Notes: generated by a model from the letters alone, not told the origin. DNA of 64,000 nt from Pseudocercospora fijiensis CIRAD86 (GCF_000340215.1 NW_006921536.1:446886-510885), one strand, 5' to 3'. Positions 11,080-24,916 are shown, counted from the stretch's first letter. Numbers and translations are program-made.

Positions 11080-12205
11080 GCCTAATACTAGAGGAAGAGA
11101 ACGACGTATTGTCGTCGACGTTAAGGTGCCTTATAAGGGCCTTACGCGTACCCTTAAGGCACTAATCGATTATAGTGCCTAAATTAACCTTATCTCTTAG
11201 TATATAGCGAAAGTCCTAGACCTAGTACCGCTAGATCTAGTCCCTCCGAAAGTTACTTTCCTCGATAATAATCGTATAACGATCTATAAGGCTTACTCCC
11301 TCTCTCCGATAGTAAAGGATAAGACAGGTGCCGAGCGTACTATCCCTTAAACCTTTTAGGCTAGGACCTTTACCGGATACGATATAGTTTTAGAATAGGA
11401 CTAGCTCGCTAATACTAATCCTCTTATCTCTTTTCGAAAGGGAACCTTTATCTAGAACCCGATTACCGGAGACCTAGAGGACTACTTTAAGGCGCCTAAT
11501 AAGCCCCTCGGAGACTCCTACGAGGTCCTTACGAATAATCCTATCCGTCGTATTCTTATAGCAATCGTTAACGGATCGGCTGCCTTCTAGCTTAAAGATA
11601 GCCGGTATATTGTTAGACCCGAAACTACTAACGAAGAACTACTAGGTAACAATCCTAACGTCGCTAGTGCCTTAGAGGTACCTCTAGACTACCTCTATAT
11701 CCCGGTAGTAGAGGCTCTTATAACCCTCTCCGCCTAAGGAGGAGGTAACCGCAATCCTACTACTATCGATTATAGTTAATAAGATCGTTAGTAGATCGGG
11801 GCACTTATTACTTATTCTAGGTTTAAAACCCTTTACGACCTTTATCCTAAATTAACTTCGCTTCCTAGCTCTATCTATTAGTATACTATTATCGCTACTA
11901 CCGAAGTTTATTAAGAAGTACCCGAAGTATTTAAAGACTATATCGATGTCTTTAATACCGACCTTACTAGTATTATTCCTTAGTATTCTTAGTACGACTA
12001 TACTATTAAACTAGAAGTAGGTAAAGTTCCTCTATAACTTCCTATTTATAACCTCTTATAGGACGAATTAAAGACACTCCGCGAATACATCGATTAGGCT
12101 CTAGCTAAAGGCTAGATCCGGCCTAGCAAGTCCCTATATAGTGTACCTATCCTCTTTGTCCCTAAGAAGGATAGTAGTATTCGTCTATATATCGACTATC
12201 GTAGC
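11080..12205 (+). pseudogene. pol: Element B protease and N-terminal RT
   Basis: The aspartic protease reads ALIDYSA-stop-INLIS (about 11157), matching the Gypsy motif DSGAQ.N.IS with the catalytic Asp kept. RT follows: DELKTLREYID, ALAKG-stop-IRPSKS, LFVPKKDSSIRLYIDYRS, ending at 12205 where element C begins. The continuation is at 44435. Between protease and RT the short palindrome TAGAGGTACCTC occurs at about 11674. Stops are at Gln and Trp positions. Confidence 0.8.
12201..12205. repeat. Target site duplication GTAGC for element C, left
   Basis: GTAGC precedes the left 188-bp LTR and is repeated after the right LTR at 44430-44434. Confidence 0.85.
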
Positions 12206-12393
12206 TATTACGATATAATACTATTGTATATACGATAGTAGGCAGCGGTTACTATTAACCGCTACGGTCGCTATTGCTACTAATAGTAGGACTATTATAT
12301 AGATAGCTTGCCTTACGGCACCTTAGAGAATATATTAACTTTTATACCGTATAACTGTTACGATACCTTCGTACTATAACCGTATACCTAGTA
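12206..12393 (+). repeat. Element C 5' LTR
   Basis: TATTACGATATAATAC...CCTAGTA, 188 bp. It matches 44242-44429; the differences I could see are transitions. Confidence 0.9.
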
Positions 12394-15300
12394 ACTTAGT
12401 AGCTTCGCTTAATACTTAGTTAGCTTCTATACTAACTACTAGTCCTCTACCTAAATCGACCCTAGTCGTTACGGCTACGACGAGAATCGACGCGATTAGC
12501 TACGGGTCCTACTAATCTTCCGCCGATTACTACGATTTAACTCCTATCCGTTACGACGGTACCTATTCGATTTACTACCCTTCCGTACTATACCCTACCG
12601 ACGCGCGAGCGCCTTATCGGCGATCCTATTAGTACCCCGAGGAGACAGTAGTAGTAGTTTCTACCTTTAGTAGCAATTGCCTACTATACCTAGGTCTAGG
12701 GGTAGCTGCTTTCCCTAGGAGGACCTGCCCTAATAAGCTACGCTCCTCCGCCTTTAGTCGGTTCTCTATTATTGTCCTCTATCTAGAGACTATCTCGCCT
12801 CTACCCTCTTACTAATAGTTTACCCGCTTGCCGTAGCTCCTTCGGACTCGCTTCTAACTCCGGTAGAAGCCTCGAAATTAGCTAAGCTAGCGGTTTAACC
12901 GCTGCCTTAGTACTACAATCTCGGATTGCTAGATATAGAGCCCTATATCCTACGCATCTGTGCCTATATTTAGAACTACGTCGATTATAGCGAGAACTTC
13001 GTAACCTAGCTTAGGGCAAAGTACGGCCGAATCGACCTGCTTGCCTTATACATTCTATACTATTGCCCGCTCGTAGGAAATCCGCCGCCTTTATAGGCTA
13101 AAATCGAGGAACTCTATCTAAACGCCCTTAACGGTTACAACTTCCTAAGGTAGTAGGTAGTAGATAAAGGAATTCTAACTAAATCGGTTAAGGAGCTTAA
13201 AGCCGCGCTCCTAACGGTGCGCGATTTACGCTATTACCGTTAATTCTACCCGGATATCTATCTACTACCTATAGTAGAGTAGCGCCTACCGGCCCGACCG
13301 GCTTAAGTTCTACCGCGGCCTACGGTTTCGCCTATTACTACGGTAGAAACAACCGTACCGCTAGAATAGCGTCCTAGTTCGCCTAATAGCTCGCTTAAAT
13401 CGGTTTTCTTACGGAGGCTACTTAAGCTATAATACCCGGCGGACGAGAATCCTTAGAAGCTAAGGAGGCCTCTACCTAAGACTTCCCCTAAGGAACCGTT
13501 AACCGGGCCTTCCGATCTATCGACGTCGCCGTTCTAGGACATCGGTCGCGGCTAATTGCCTCTAATAAACGACGGCCTCGCCGACCTATAGGCTAACGAG
13601 CCGCGTAGTCGTTTCTAATATCGTACCCCGGTAGATGCCTTATAGACAACCGAGGAGATCGATAGGGCGAATATCGCTATATAACAAAACTATTAGCGTT
13701 GTAATTATCTTCGCGAATTAGCTAGACGAAGAGGAGTCTATCTTAACGAAGTCGTATTAGACTTTCTAATAGAATAGGCGATTTTACTACTATCGGCTAC
13801 GCGTAAGCTAAGTCCGCCCTAGCCGAACCTAGGTTAATACGATTACTAGTAGAGGGCAGACGTATATATAAATGCCCGTAGGCATAGCCGCTTACGTCGG
13901 AGCGGGTTTGCGCTAGGCGATCCGCCTAGTAATCCGCCTAGTAATCCTCCTAGTAATCTACCCGGTAATCCTCCTAACGATCCTCTACTACCGCTACTTA
14001 GTAACTTCGATTTAGGTAATTCCTCTCGTAAGCCGACGTAGGGTTAGCCTTTGCCCTTTCTACTATTAGACTTGCTAGGTCTACTACGGGAAGGTAAGAA
14101 GCAACGCCGGAAGTACCGTCGGTATAGAGATAATCCGAGTAAGGATAGATCCTTATTAGATAGTAAGGATTCGGACGACTCCGATTAATCCTCGTCGGAT
14201 AACGATAGCTCCTTAGATACTAGTTATTATAGACACGCCCGCTATCGTAGATACCGTTAGTATTATCGGGACTACGTCGCGGAATCGCTAGTTTCTAAAG
14301 CGAGTTATATCTAGAGGTACTACGCCCGCCTCTAGCGGCTATAGTTCGATCTAGCGTATCTTAGGTTCTTCGATCCTCTACTTAGCGTTATAGATTATAG
14401 CGAGGGAGACTACGCTTTAGTTAGAAACAAGATAATATACCGTTCGGTATATGCTTTTATCGAAGCGGCTAAGGATTATACTTATATTATAGGGTAAGAG
14501 ACAGTTCGTCTTAACCTCTCTCTTTACTTTCGAGGAGTAGCGCTTAGTTAGTATTATAGTTACCTTTCTAGCCGCAACCGAGTAAAGCTCTGCGGCGGAT
14601 ACGGTCTAAAGCGCTAGGAACGTTATCTAGGTAAGAAATAGAAGGTCCCTCCGATAAAGGCGATAGATCTCCTCGATAAGTAACGCTACGACCGGTAGGA
14701 TATCGCTTTAGGGCGTTTAGTAACGGACTTTATTATTAAGATAGTGCGACTCGCTAAGGATGCTAGTATACGGAAATCGAACTAGCTCTTAGAAGCTTAT
14801 CGTCGAATAGACCCGCGCCTCTAATTAAATATAGACGAGCTAAATCGTCGTATAAAGGTCGATAAGTAGGTTACGTACTACGAGAAGCAGGTATTAATCT
14901 AGGAGTATATGCTTTCGTCCTTGTCTAATCGTCGCTAAGACGCTACGACTAGGAACAATAGCCGCGCTAGTAAGGCTACCTAGTAGAACCGATACAAAGG
15001 GAACGCCTTTTATACCCTAGCGAGCTTCGCTCTAGTAAGAGCATCCCCTAACTACTAGAACCGCGATATCGACCGACCGAACCTACTACGCCTTACTAAC
15101 GCCTATTAGCAGAATCGCCTGCCTAACGCCCCTTAGTAGAATCGCCTACCGCTAGTAGGAAATAGTAAAAGACCGTCGAAGGGTAGTAGCCCTACCTTCC
15201 TTCCGAAAGACTTAAAGCAAGTCGATTCGCACCTATTTAATCGATAGGATAGAAAGCGTAACGATCGAGCTCGTAAGTAGGCTAACTTTACCGATAATAG

Positions 15301-15560
15301 TAAGAAAGTAGGCGATACTATAAATAATACTAACTAAGCCGACGACGGCTATTAGGAGAATAGTTAGGAGGATAATAGAAGAACTAACGCAGATAATTAT
15401 AGCTATTTTAGTAACGTCGGAGAAGACGCCGACTACTTTACCGACCTATACGACTCTAATCCGGGCTTAGGAGCTTACTTTACGGGCGTAGGCGACTACT
15501 CGCTATTAGCGTTAAACTCGGTACTATAGGCTAAAGCGTCCCTACTAGCGGCGATCTAAC
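12394..15560 (+). pseudogene. gag: Element C leader and gag region
   Basis: A coherent frame is readable from about 12850 (TAEASKLAKLAV, later RICAYIQNYVDY and LRAKYGRIDLLALYILYYC). A Pro-rich stretch and the repeated NPPSN near 13920-13970 (coding form of CCTAGTAATCC repeats) follow. Next come a Ser/Asp-rich part (SKDSDDSD, 14150-14210) and an Asn/Asp-rich segment (15290-15480). There is no retroviral zinc knuckle that I can see. Stops are few per unit length compared with E. The first 450 bases after the LTR look like leader. The assignment as Gag is by position. Confidence 0.5.
12396..12410 (+). promoter_or_regulatory. Possible primer-binding site of element C
   Basis: TTAGTAGCTTCGC follows the LTR by two bases. 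Reverting one RIP change would give a TGG start, as most PBS have. The tRNA cannot be named. Confidence 0.3.
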
Positions 15561-15660
15561 TATTTGCCTCTACGAAGTATACTTATAAGGTCTGTAGGCA
15601 GCGATTCAAGTTAGGCAACCTTCTATACTAGTATGTTTGTAAGGAGTATATAGGGGCGAC
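15561..15660 (+). other. C2H2-like finger motif in element C polyprotein
   Basis: YKVCRQRFKLGNLLYQYVCK spacing (with a TAG for one residue) near 15585-15645 resembles the C..C.....F...N.L..H finger placed before the protease in some fungal Gypsy polyproteins. One expected Cys and the His residues read Val and Tyr, consistent with RIP. Confidence 0.4.
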
Positions 15661-18600
15661 GACGCCTTCTACTATTATCGAACGCGTATTAGCAAACCCG
15701 GAAGTAATTTAGTCGAAGGCGCCTCTATTAGCTTAGTAAGGTTACGTATTCCGGAATTAGCAATATATAACTTTACCTCTTCGGTTGTTACTGTCTAGTG
15801 CATCTATATAGGTCTACCTAGATACTAGCTATACGCTTACTATTGCGGAAAAGGACTTCGTTTTAAGCTATCGCCTAGACGTAGAGATATATAAGCTACG
15901 CGAACCGATCGAAATCGGCGGTATTACTAGCGCGTATCGCTCCGGGGAATACGTCGTATTAGATATATTTATTCCGGTAGCGAAGACGGATAGTATAGTC
16001 TCTCTAGTACGAATAACTTGTAAGGTTTACCTAGTTCCTAAACTAAAGGCAAAAATCCTAGTTAGTATAGATACGATTACTCTAAAGGGAATAAAGATCG
16101 ATATTCCCGTATAGACGGTTACTATAGCTAGTTAGGATAACGCCCGCTTTAAAGTAGCTATTAAGCGTAAGAAAGGGAAGTCGGTTTAGCGCCCTATAAG
16201 GCTAGCGGAGGACGTAATATTAGCGCCGCGTACGGTCGCCCTCGCGCTAGTTAAGTACGGCGGTAACCTCCCTAAGGGCCGGGATTTTATTCTTAACGCC
16301 GGTTTCTTAGTCTAGCTAACTAGCAATATATAGGGATTGTCGTTACAAGCTCCGCCGTTAGTAACGGCGTATAATTAGGTCGTAGACGCTAATTTTTCTT
16401 ATATATACATTCGTAACGATGTAACAACTCTAGTAACGATTCGAGCCGGATAGCTACTCGGTTCGTTAAGTAATAGGACTATTACTAGGGCCTACTATAT
16501 CGACGTAGCCGACTACGGACTAGCGGGATTAAGTCCTAACGCTTTTACGGCTACGCGGGATATACTAAATGCATAGCGGGAACACTAGTACGCGTTAGGC
16601 GTAACGATCTATAGTAACGATAACTAGGTAGACTAAATCGCTATAGCGGTCGAGCGGTACCTAGAGCTTTTTACGGATCGCTAAACGGTAGTCGATATTC
16701 CTAAGTACGATTACATACCTATCCCTATAGTACCGAACTACTTAGATCTATTACCGCCTCCCTATATAATTAACCTAGGTAAGAGAGACTGTAAGGTAGT
16801 AGACAAGATATATAACGACTTGCACCGCTAAGGGAAAATGCAATATACGACCGAGCCTACCCCCTTCGGCTTCCTAGTATTCGTAGTTTAGAAGCGAGTT
16901 GCTAACGATAAAGGCGGTATAATTAATAAGCCGCGGGCGGTAGTCGATATACGCGCCTTAAATAAGGTAACGATCTCCGATAGCTATTAGATACCGCTCT
17001 AGGCGGATCTCTTTATATAGTTAGTAGGGTGCTAGTATATTAGCACTATAGACTATCTAACCTTCTTCTACTAATAGAGCGTAAAGCCGGAGGATCGTTA
17101 CAAATTAACGATTAATACTTATCGTAGCTAGGAATAGTATAAGGTCGCTATTATAGGATATTCGAACAGTATCTAATTCGTATAGCGGAAGCTAGATTAG
17201 ATCCTTCGCGACTGTCGTAGCTTTACGCGAGCTTATATCGACGATATCGTAGTATTTTCGCAGACGTTACCTAAGCATCTCGATTATCTAGAAGCGGTCT
17301 TCTAGAGATTAGACGCCGTAAGGATTAGTATTAGTCCGAAGAAGACTTTCTTAGGCTTCCTCTCTACGACCCTTTTAGGTTAGTACGTTAGCGGCCTCGG
17401 TCTAGCTATAAGTAAGGAGAAAATCGTAGCGATTACCTTACTTTAGTTCCCAGAAAACGTATAGAAGCTAGAGTATTATCTCGGTCTAACTAATTAGTTA
17501 TAGTAATATATCTTATACTACGCGTAGATAGCGGCGCCTCTATAGGCGGAGAAGACACGCTTATTAAAAGGGGCGCTAGTTACTAGCAATAGTCGTCGCC
17601 GGCACGTCGCTATTACGACGCTAGGTAAGAACGATTAGCACCGCGACGAGCTAGTAAAAGCGTTTCGCTTATTATAATCGATATTCTACGAGCCCTCCTT
17701 CCTATACTATTTCGACCCTAACCGTCGCTTATATACTAATATAGATTCCTCTAAAGAGTTTAGCTATAGCGCGGTACTCTACTATATCGATAGGGACCTA
17801 GACTCTATTCTGTCTAAGGGAAAGGCGCAGTTATTTCCTTACTACAAGGTTTAGCCTATTCTATTCTTAAGCCGAGGCCTAACTTAGGTAGAGATACGAT
17901 ATTAGCCGATAGAGCTCGAATACTCGGGAATCGTATAGATAGTAAAGAAGGTAGGCTATTTAATATATGCTTTATCGAGGCCGACGACTATCTTTATAGA
18001 CTACTATACCGCGGTCGGTCTTACTAACTCGGTGTCGATAACTACGACTACCGATATAGGTAAGTAGAACCTAAAATTAGTAAGGGTATCGATATTCCTT
18101 TCCTAATATCGAGTTAATATAGTTTACCGTCTAGGGCGGATATACCTAGTTCTAGACGCCCTTAGTCGACTTCTAGGGGATACGGAGTCGTCTAAGTTAA
18201 CGCCGAACGAGGAGAACTTAGACCCGCTCTCTTACTATACCGACGTTACGCCCTCTTCGGCCGATTTAGAGGAAGTAGCCTACTTCTATACGATATTAGT
18301 AGAGCTAGATCCGGATTTCCGACGTCGGTTAAACCGAGCGTACAATAACGACGAACATTAGTCTAGGGTTTTGCGACTAGTTCGATAAGCGTAGGCGTAG
18401 AATGCTTTAGAGCGTTTCTATTCGGAGGGAGCTAATATACCTTCGGTAACGAAAACGCTAGTTCGGTATAAGGGGGGCAGAAATCCGGACCTATTCGTAG
18501 GTAATAAGTTTAATAGTCCGCTAGGCATTCGATTCTTCGAGAGGGACGGCCTCTTATATTTCTATAACTAATCTTTAGGGCGTAAGCGACTCTATATCTC

Positions 18601-19990
18601 TTAGGCCTTAATAGGCGAGATCTTCGAGTAGGCTTACGATAACTGTTACTACTAAGGCTTTTAGCGCGTCTTCGACCGTATTTAAGCTTCCTTCTTTATA
18701 TATCGACTCGCTCGCTACCTTCGCCTCTATTTAGACTATTATTACTAGTATCTCCTTTTACGTACCCCCCGATACGCTCCTTATAGCGAACTTTACCCGA
18801 TCTAGAATACGGAGGGCCTATACTATACTATAACGATAGATCTCGTAACCGCCTTGCCGGTTACAACCGATAGATTTAATATACTATATACGATTACTTA
18901 TAAGACGTCTAAGCGGATAGTAGTCGTTCTAGGCAAAGAGGACTAGAAGGCCTACGACTAGGGTATCGCTCTAATCGATAAGCTTTACTTAATAGATATA
19001 AGTATACCGGTAGTACTTATCGCTAATCGTAATCCTCGCTAGCTAAGCGACTTCTTTAAGGGCGTTTTCTCGCGCTTACGTACGAAGCTAGCTACGTCTA
19101 CGACCTACTACCCTTAAACCGATAGTTAATTCGAGCGAACTAACTAAACGGTCGAGACGGCAATTCGTTACTAGTTAGCGGATTATCCTAGCGAGGATTA
19201 GACGACGTTTATCCTATAGCTATAGGCTACGCTTAATAACTCCTATAATGCGACTACCGGTTAGTCGCCGAACGAGGTTGCTACGGGCGTAAGGACGAAT
19301 CTCGACTCGCTCGATATACTATACGACTATCCGTATAATAGGGCGGTAGCGCGTAGTCGTATCTAGAAAGAAGTCTAGGATGCGATTACTTAGGCGAACG
19401 TAAAAATAAAAGAACGGTATAATAGCAAGTATAAGCCCCTGTTCCTTAAGCTAGGTAACTATATTATACTTCGCCTATACCGTAGTTACGAAGTGCCCGG
19501 TTAGTCGTATAAGTTTAGCTACTATTTTAAAGGGCCTTTTATAGTTCTCGAGAAGGTCGGATAGCTAGCCTACTATCTCGAGTTGCCGCTATTAATGCGT
19601 ATCTATCCGGTAATATCGGTTTCGTAGTTAGAAAAAGCTCCTAAAGACCTAGATCCTTTTAAGAGAACTATTAATTACGAGCCCCTACCTATCGTAGCTA
19701 AGGATAGTCTAGGTTCTAGTAACAAGGGCGATTCTTACGAAATTAAGCGCTTTCTAGGGCAAAGGACCGTCGTCCGGAGGGGCTAGCCCGTTCTCTAATA
19801 TCTAGTAAAGTAGAAGGGATATAGGAGCGCCTATAATATATAGTATAATATCGACGACTTAACGAGCGTAAACGATCTACGTAAAATCTACGATAACGCC
19901 TACCTTTTAGAGGAGGCCCCGCTATCCCGTACCCTCTATAGGGTAGTAAAGCGGACGAGAGCGCGCTAGCCTTTTTTAGAGGTTGCTAGC
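15661..19990 (+). pseudogene. pol: Element C protease, RT, RNase H, integrase and chromodomain
   Basis: A protease-like segment is near 15800-16100 (VYLDTSYTLTI, Asp kept). RT begins at about 16790: PFGFLVFVVQKR, RAVVDIRALNKVTI, and the intact active site AYIDDIVVFSQ at 17231. RNase H includes YTNIDSSKEFSYSAVLYYID (about 17730) and LDALSRLLG (about 18150). Integrase shows ITIDLVTALP (about 18835), ANRNPR (second Asp now Asn, about 19025) and SQFERTNQTVE (Glu kept, about 19125). A chromodomain follows at about 19790-19890: LVKQKGYRSAYNIQYNIDDL. Frame and domain order are continuous. Scattered TAG/TAA stops make it inactive. Confidence 0.85.
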
Positions 19991-20565
19991 TCCGCCGATA
20001 AAGGCGAGGCCGGATAATCCCTCGCGGTTCGTCGTAAATCGATACGACTCCGCGGCGCGACTCCTCTTTCGGAGTCGTAATCCGCCTAGGCGTACCCTTA
20101 TATCGTTATCGTAACTACGTTACTTAGGCAACCGTTATACGTAGACGCGGGCTATCCCTTATTTAGTATCGATCTTTCCGGTATCTTACAAGGAGAGAGC
20201 TTTCTATTAATTACCGACGGCGAATAGAAACAGCCCTTAAGCGCGATAACCGTATCTATCGCGAGGAACGTAAAGTAGCAGTTTTTTAGCAAAAATTTCT
20301 ATAGTACCGATCGCGATATAAGCGCCTAAACGTTATATTATTCGAGGCGGATTTATAGCGCGCGTCTCGCCTATACCGTAAGGCCGATACGTTCGACCTC
20401 CTCTAAGGAGTAGTAGCTAAGGAATATCGTAGAAGCGAGGATCGAGAACCCTAGGATACTACGATAGGGAATAGTAAGGTTAACGCTCCTCGCGGGGAAC
20501 TACTACTATTAGACGGTCTAGGATCGGCCGGACAGTCCTTATTTATTACTAGCTTAACGCCTACG
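19991..20565 (+). pseudogene. Element C linker after the chromodomain
   Basis: Coding-like sequence with the same codon character as pol continues past the chromodomain (GYPLFSIDLSGILQGESFLL near 20150). No domain recognised. It joins the tandem repeat block. Confidence 0.4.
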
Positions 20566-20932
20566 CCTAAGCTAGAAAGTAGAGCAAGTAATAAGGATAT
20601 AGTATTAGATACTACAGTCGAGAATTATACGGCCGCGCCTAAGCTAGATAATATAACGGATAAGGAGGTTATAGTATTAGATACTACGGTCGAAAGTCGT
20701 ACGGCCGCGCCGGAGGCAGATAGTATAACGGACAAAGAAGATATAGTATTAGACGAAATAGTCGAGAATCGTATAGCCGCGCCGGAGCCTAAGGACGTAA
20801 CAAGTAGATACTAGAAAGGATATAGCCTTAGACCCTTCGATCGAGGTTCCTACGCTCGCGTCTAAGCTTAAGTATATAACGAACAAGAAGGATACAACGC
20901 TTAATACTACGGTCGAGGAGCGTATAGCTACG
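20566..20932 (+). repeat. 72-bp tandem repeats coding a 24-residue acidic unit, 5 copies
   Basis: Units start at 20566, 20638, 20710 and two more to 20932; a partial sixth follows. The first three and the fifth are 72 bp. The fourth is longer by a few bases and shifts the frame. Shared residues per unit are PKL or PE at the start, ITDK.D in the middle, VLDTTVE and a closing AA. Period and protein frame agree, so the repeats were coding before decay. Confidence 0.75.
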
Positions 20933-20989
20933 CCTAAGCTAGAGAATTTAGAGAGCCCGGTAAAGGATTCGGTAGATAGAGAAGACGCA

Positions 20990-23900
20990 ATAGCGGATTA
21001 GATCGGCGAGTATCGTAGAGAGATAGATAACGCTACGCTTAGCCCGCAATAAACGCGTCTAGAGGAATATAGTACTAACCTAGCGTAGACACTAGAGGGC
21101 TTTGCGATCCTCGCTACGGCGGAAGGCAATCTTCGATAGACCTTTCGTAAGGCGCTATCGCTTATTTCTACTAACGGTAGTTTAAGCACTAGCGAGATTT
21201 AGGCGGTATTAAGCTACGCTACTAAGAATAGATATATACGGCCTTTCCTAATATTTACCGAGGACGGATTAGATATAGAACTATACTATATATTAACGGA
21301 CTCCGGTCGATAACTATTATAGCGATACGTACCGTTATTCTTAGGCCGTAGTCGTATTAACGATACGCTAATAGCGAGCTTAGCACTGTTGCTCCTAGCT
21401 AATAATATAGACGAATCCGATTTAGAATTACTCGAGGTAATAGCTCGCCTATAATCGTAGAGGACGCTAGGTAGCGAGTTTAGTACTATATAGCGTTAGA
21501 CTATTGCTAGCCTATCGATAGTGCTTCCGAATCTAGACTATCCGCTCTCTAATATTAGACGGTTTTCCTTTCTGAAATATTACGTACTAGCGGTTATCGC
21601 GGCGGTTAATCTAGATTACGTTTTCGATAGGAAGTCGTTTATATAGGCGGTTATAGCGCTTACTACGAAGAAGAAATAGTTAACGGAGCTAGCGAAGGCG
21701 TTGCTAGGCGAGGGCCGATAGACGGGCCGAGCGCTCTATAAGGCTATAGCCGACTACTTTATCGATAAGAACAACCCTCCGCCGTACTATTTAGGTAAAT
21801 AGGAGTTTGTTTAGAAGGGCAAAGCGTTATAAGTCGAGATTCTAGAGGCCGAGAAGAGGATATCGTACCGGGCTTCTTTGCCCTTTACCGAGACGCCGCT
21901 ACCTACGCGTCTAGTAGCCCGGTTAATAGTATAGAAAGCGGCCTAATTAATCCTATTAGCGCGCAGCCTCTTAATACGCCTTCGGCTTTAGAATCGGTAC
22001 TACCGTCGACAATACCCGCAAATCGACCGGCTTTACTAGAATTACTATCTCCGCTAGCGCGTACGCTTCCTAATTTACCGCTACTATAGGCATCCGCCTC
22101 CCTAACGTAGGCGCCGAGTAACGGCTCGCTATAAGCGCCCGTACTAGCTCCTCCTAAGCTCCTAGCTACTCCGATCGAGTCGGTTTTTAAGGAACCTCCG
22201 GTCCTATCCCCTAAAGAACTTAAGTTCGAGCGGTAGCGGCTTCGAGGCTAGCGCGCGCGCTAGACTTTAATTAATAAGCGTCTCCTTCGCGCTAACGAGA
22301 CGCCCGAATAAGCTACAATCCGGTAGTACGTAGAGTACGAGGACTATAATAAGAAAGTCGATACGCTAATCGCCGCTAATCCTATAGAGCGTAATAAGAA
22401 TAGAGACGTACGCTTTATCTAGGCCGCGAAGCTCGTACGTAACGCGTACGCTAAGGACGCTAACGGTCGGCTACCTAATCTTTTTCGCCTACGCCTATAT
22501 AAGCGAATAGTCGAATACTATTTAGTAAGGCTTTAGTATTACCTATATTATCTATACCTTATAGCTAGCGATCGGCGCTTCTAGATTCTACGCGAATTGT
22601 ATTAGTATATAGGCAAGCTAGTTACCGATTTTGAAAACCTACTCTTTACGTAACTATACTCCTTCTAAATTGTAAACGACGATCTCGCCCGTAAATACTC
22701 TATCTTTAGGACCGACCTCTACTCGGACGGTTACGATACGTAGTAGGAGATTTATACGATACGCTTTAGCGAGTACGTAGCGCTTATAACGGCGGGCGAA
22801 TTAAAGAAGCTTCCTAACTTAGCTAACCTCGATACGAATTTTCTACTAACTATTACTTTCTACTACGCGAAGTTATAGTACCGACTCCTAGCAAACATTA
22901 CCCGCTTACGCGAGAACTTCCTTAGCTTAAGTACCTATACCGGCGACCTACGATTCTAGCTAGTACTGTCTCTAATCCGTAATAGAGCTATCGGTCTTAT
23001 AGTACGCGCTATCTTATACTTCCTATAGACGGTCGACCTCGTATAAAAGTAGTTCTACCGCTTCGTCCTAAAAGAACATCGCGATAGTATTATAGTAGGC
23101 GGTTACCTAGTCTTATATAAGCGTAGCGAGAACGGTAAGGATGTCTCCTACCGCGATTACGGTAAGGAATACTAAAAGACAGGCAAGCGACCTATTAGTA
23201 AATACGTCGGAGCGATAAAGTATTATAAGATCGACCTAACTACCTACGGCGAAGTCTAATTCTTATAGATAGTAGCTACCGGACGACTCTTAATAGTGCG
23301 CCTGCCTCTACTAGACTCCTAGCTTAAGGACTATACCGTTTAGCTACTACTAATCGGTATAGAGCTTAGTGCCTAGTCGGCTATATAGCTCTATAAGTAG
23401 TACGAGTCCTCCCTAAACTCTAGTAGCCTATCCTATCTATACCGTCGAAACCTAAGTCGCCTAGCTATTACCTAGGACGTTATCGCTTATACCTAGCGGT
23501 ATATTACGGTCCGCAACGCCTATACGCTTCGCGGCGAGGGCTATATATCCGCCCTCTATACTAATAAGGCGCTTGCAGACACGAAGGCTACTAATACGTC
23601 GCGTACTAAATAGTACGCTTAGCTTATAGGTAGCGGTCGCTACTAGAACGGTACCTATGCCGCTAATAAGGGCAAAGGTATACCTCTACTACTCCTTAAC
23701 CGTTAATGCCTAGTAGACTTTAGCCTAGTCTGCTAGCTAACTTAGATCGATCCGGTATACGCCTTATCTACCTTTATCGCCTATATCTAGACGCTTAAGG
23801 ACGGCGCTATCCCTAATAGATTAGAGCCCGCGCTAACGCTATAGTTCTACGCTTTGCCGAAGACGGCCTCTACCGATCCGGTCTTCGATCCTTTAGGCGT

Positions 23901-24528
23901 CTAGGAGCGTATTATATAGGGCAATACTATTTTTAAGTACGATAAGATAGTAACGAAGAAGAATTACTAGTAGTATAATATTAACTATACTTAGGATCCT
24001 ATAGGTACATTCCTAGTGCCGTTACCTAACTACTCGCTAGACGAGACTAACCTTACTAACGCGCGCCTCTTCGGCAAAATTATCCCTCCTAAGCTCGCGA
24101 CTCGGGCTAAGCCGCAACCTCCGGCCGTTGCCCCGCTAACTAAGGCGATCTAGCTAAATTCCTCGCGCGTATTACTATCGACTAAGTTAAATATTCGCTA
24201 GAAGCTAACCGCTAGCCCGTTCTTAGCGCCTCGCCTACCGTCGAAGATACCGCTACTATCTAACCTATTCTCTACGCCTACGAAGGCTCTAGTTGCGGCT
24301 TAGCTACTACCGCCTAACAATACGGTTGCGTAGCTATAGTACAAGCTCCTATCGCTTCCGATACGCTTACTACCTTTACCCGCCCTATAAGAAAACACTA
24401 TAGGCGCCTACGGATAATACTAATATAATACGACGGCAATTAGTATACGTACGCTTAACTTATAAGCTCTCTACTATATACGCTAGTCCGAGTTAGTAGC
24501 AACCGAGGTATACTAGCTTTAATAGATA
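20990..24528 (+). pseudogene. Element C extra C-terminal coding region, unrecognised
   Basis: I do not recognise this protein. A readable frame crosses 20990-21950. A frame change then leads into a long frame to 24528, with pieces such as KFERQRLRG, ETPEQATI, DVRFIQAAKLVRNAYAKD, LYKRIVEYYLV, RTDLYSDGYDTQQEIY (Gln codons read as TAG here) and NYSLDETNLTNARLFGKI. It is rich in Leu, Tyr, Arg and Ala with no Cys/His cluster, signal peptide or membrane segment that I can see. It is cut by element D at 24532 and resumes in frame at 43559. With the end segment it is roughly 1300 codons. It could be a second Gag-like or accessory domain; nothing supports an envelope. Confidence 0.5.
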
Positions 24529-24532
24529 CTAG
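24529..24532. repeat. Target site duplication CTAG for element D, left
   Basis: CTAG before the left LTR; repeated at 43555-43558. Confidence 0.75.
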
Positions 24533-24811
24533 TAAAGGACGGAAACTAACACTACTACTACTACTTGTAGTAATAGTATAGGCTACCGAGGGTAACATAA
24601 CCTATAGCAATATAGGTAGCTATATTTAGTAAGATAGGATAACGAGACTGTCGCTTAGGCTAATAACTAGAGCCCTGTAATATAGGCATTGTAGAAGTGT
24701 AACATAAACAATGTACTATACGAGGTTGATAATCTATCTACTCTATAGAAGGAGGCCTCTTATATAGGCTTAAAACTAGCCTATAGGTATAAGGCCGGTT
24801 ACTAGCTAATA
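24533..24811 (-). repeat. Element D 3' LTR
   Basis: TAAAGGACGGAAAC...CTAGCTAATA on the plus strand, 279 bp, pair of 43276-43554. Confidence 0.9.
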
Positions 24812-24826
24812 TCCCTCCCTTTCTTC
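24812..24826 (-). other. Element D polypurine tract
   Basis: Minus strand GAAGAAAGGGAGGGA directly before the 3' LTR. Confidence 0.75.
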
Positions 24827-24916
24827 GTGTCTAACTAGATACGCTTTACATTGCGCGCTTAAAACAAACATATATGCATCCTTAGCGTTCTTAGCTAAGG
24901 CTATTTTTAGAACTCC

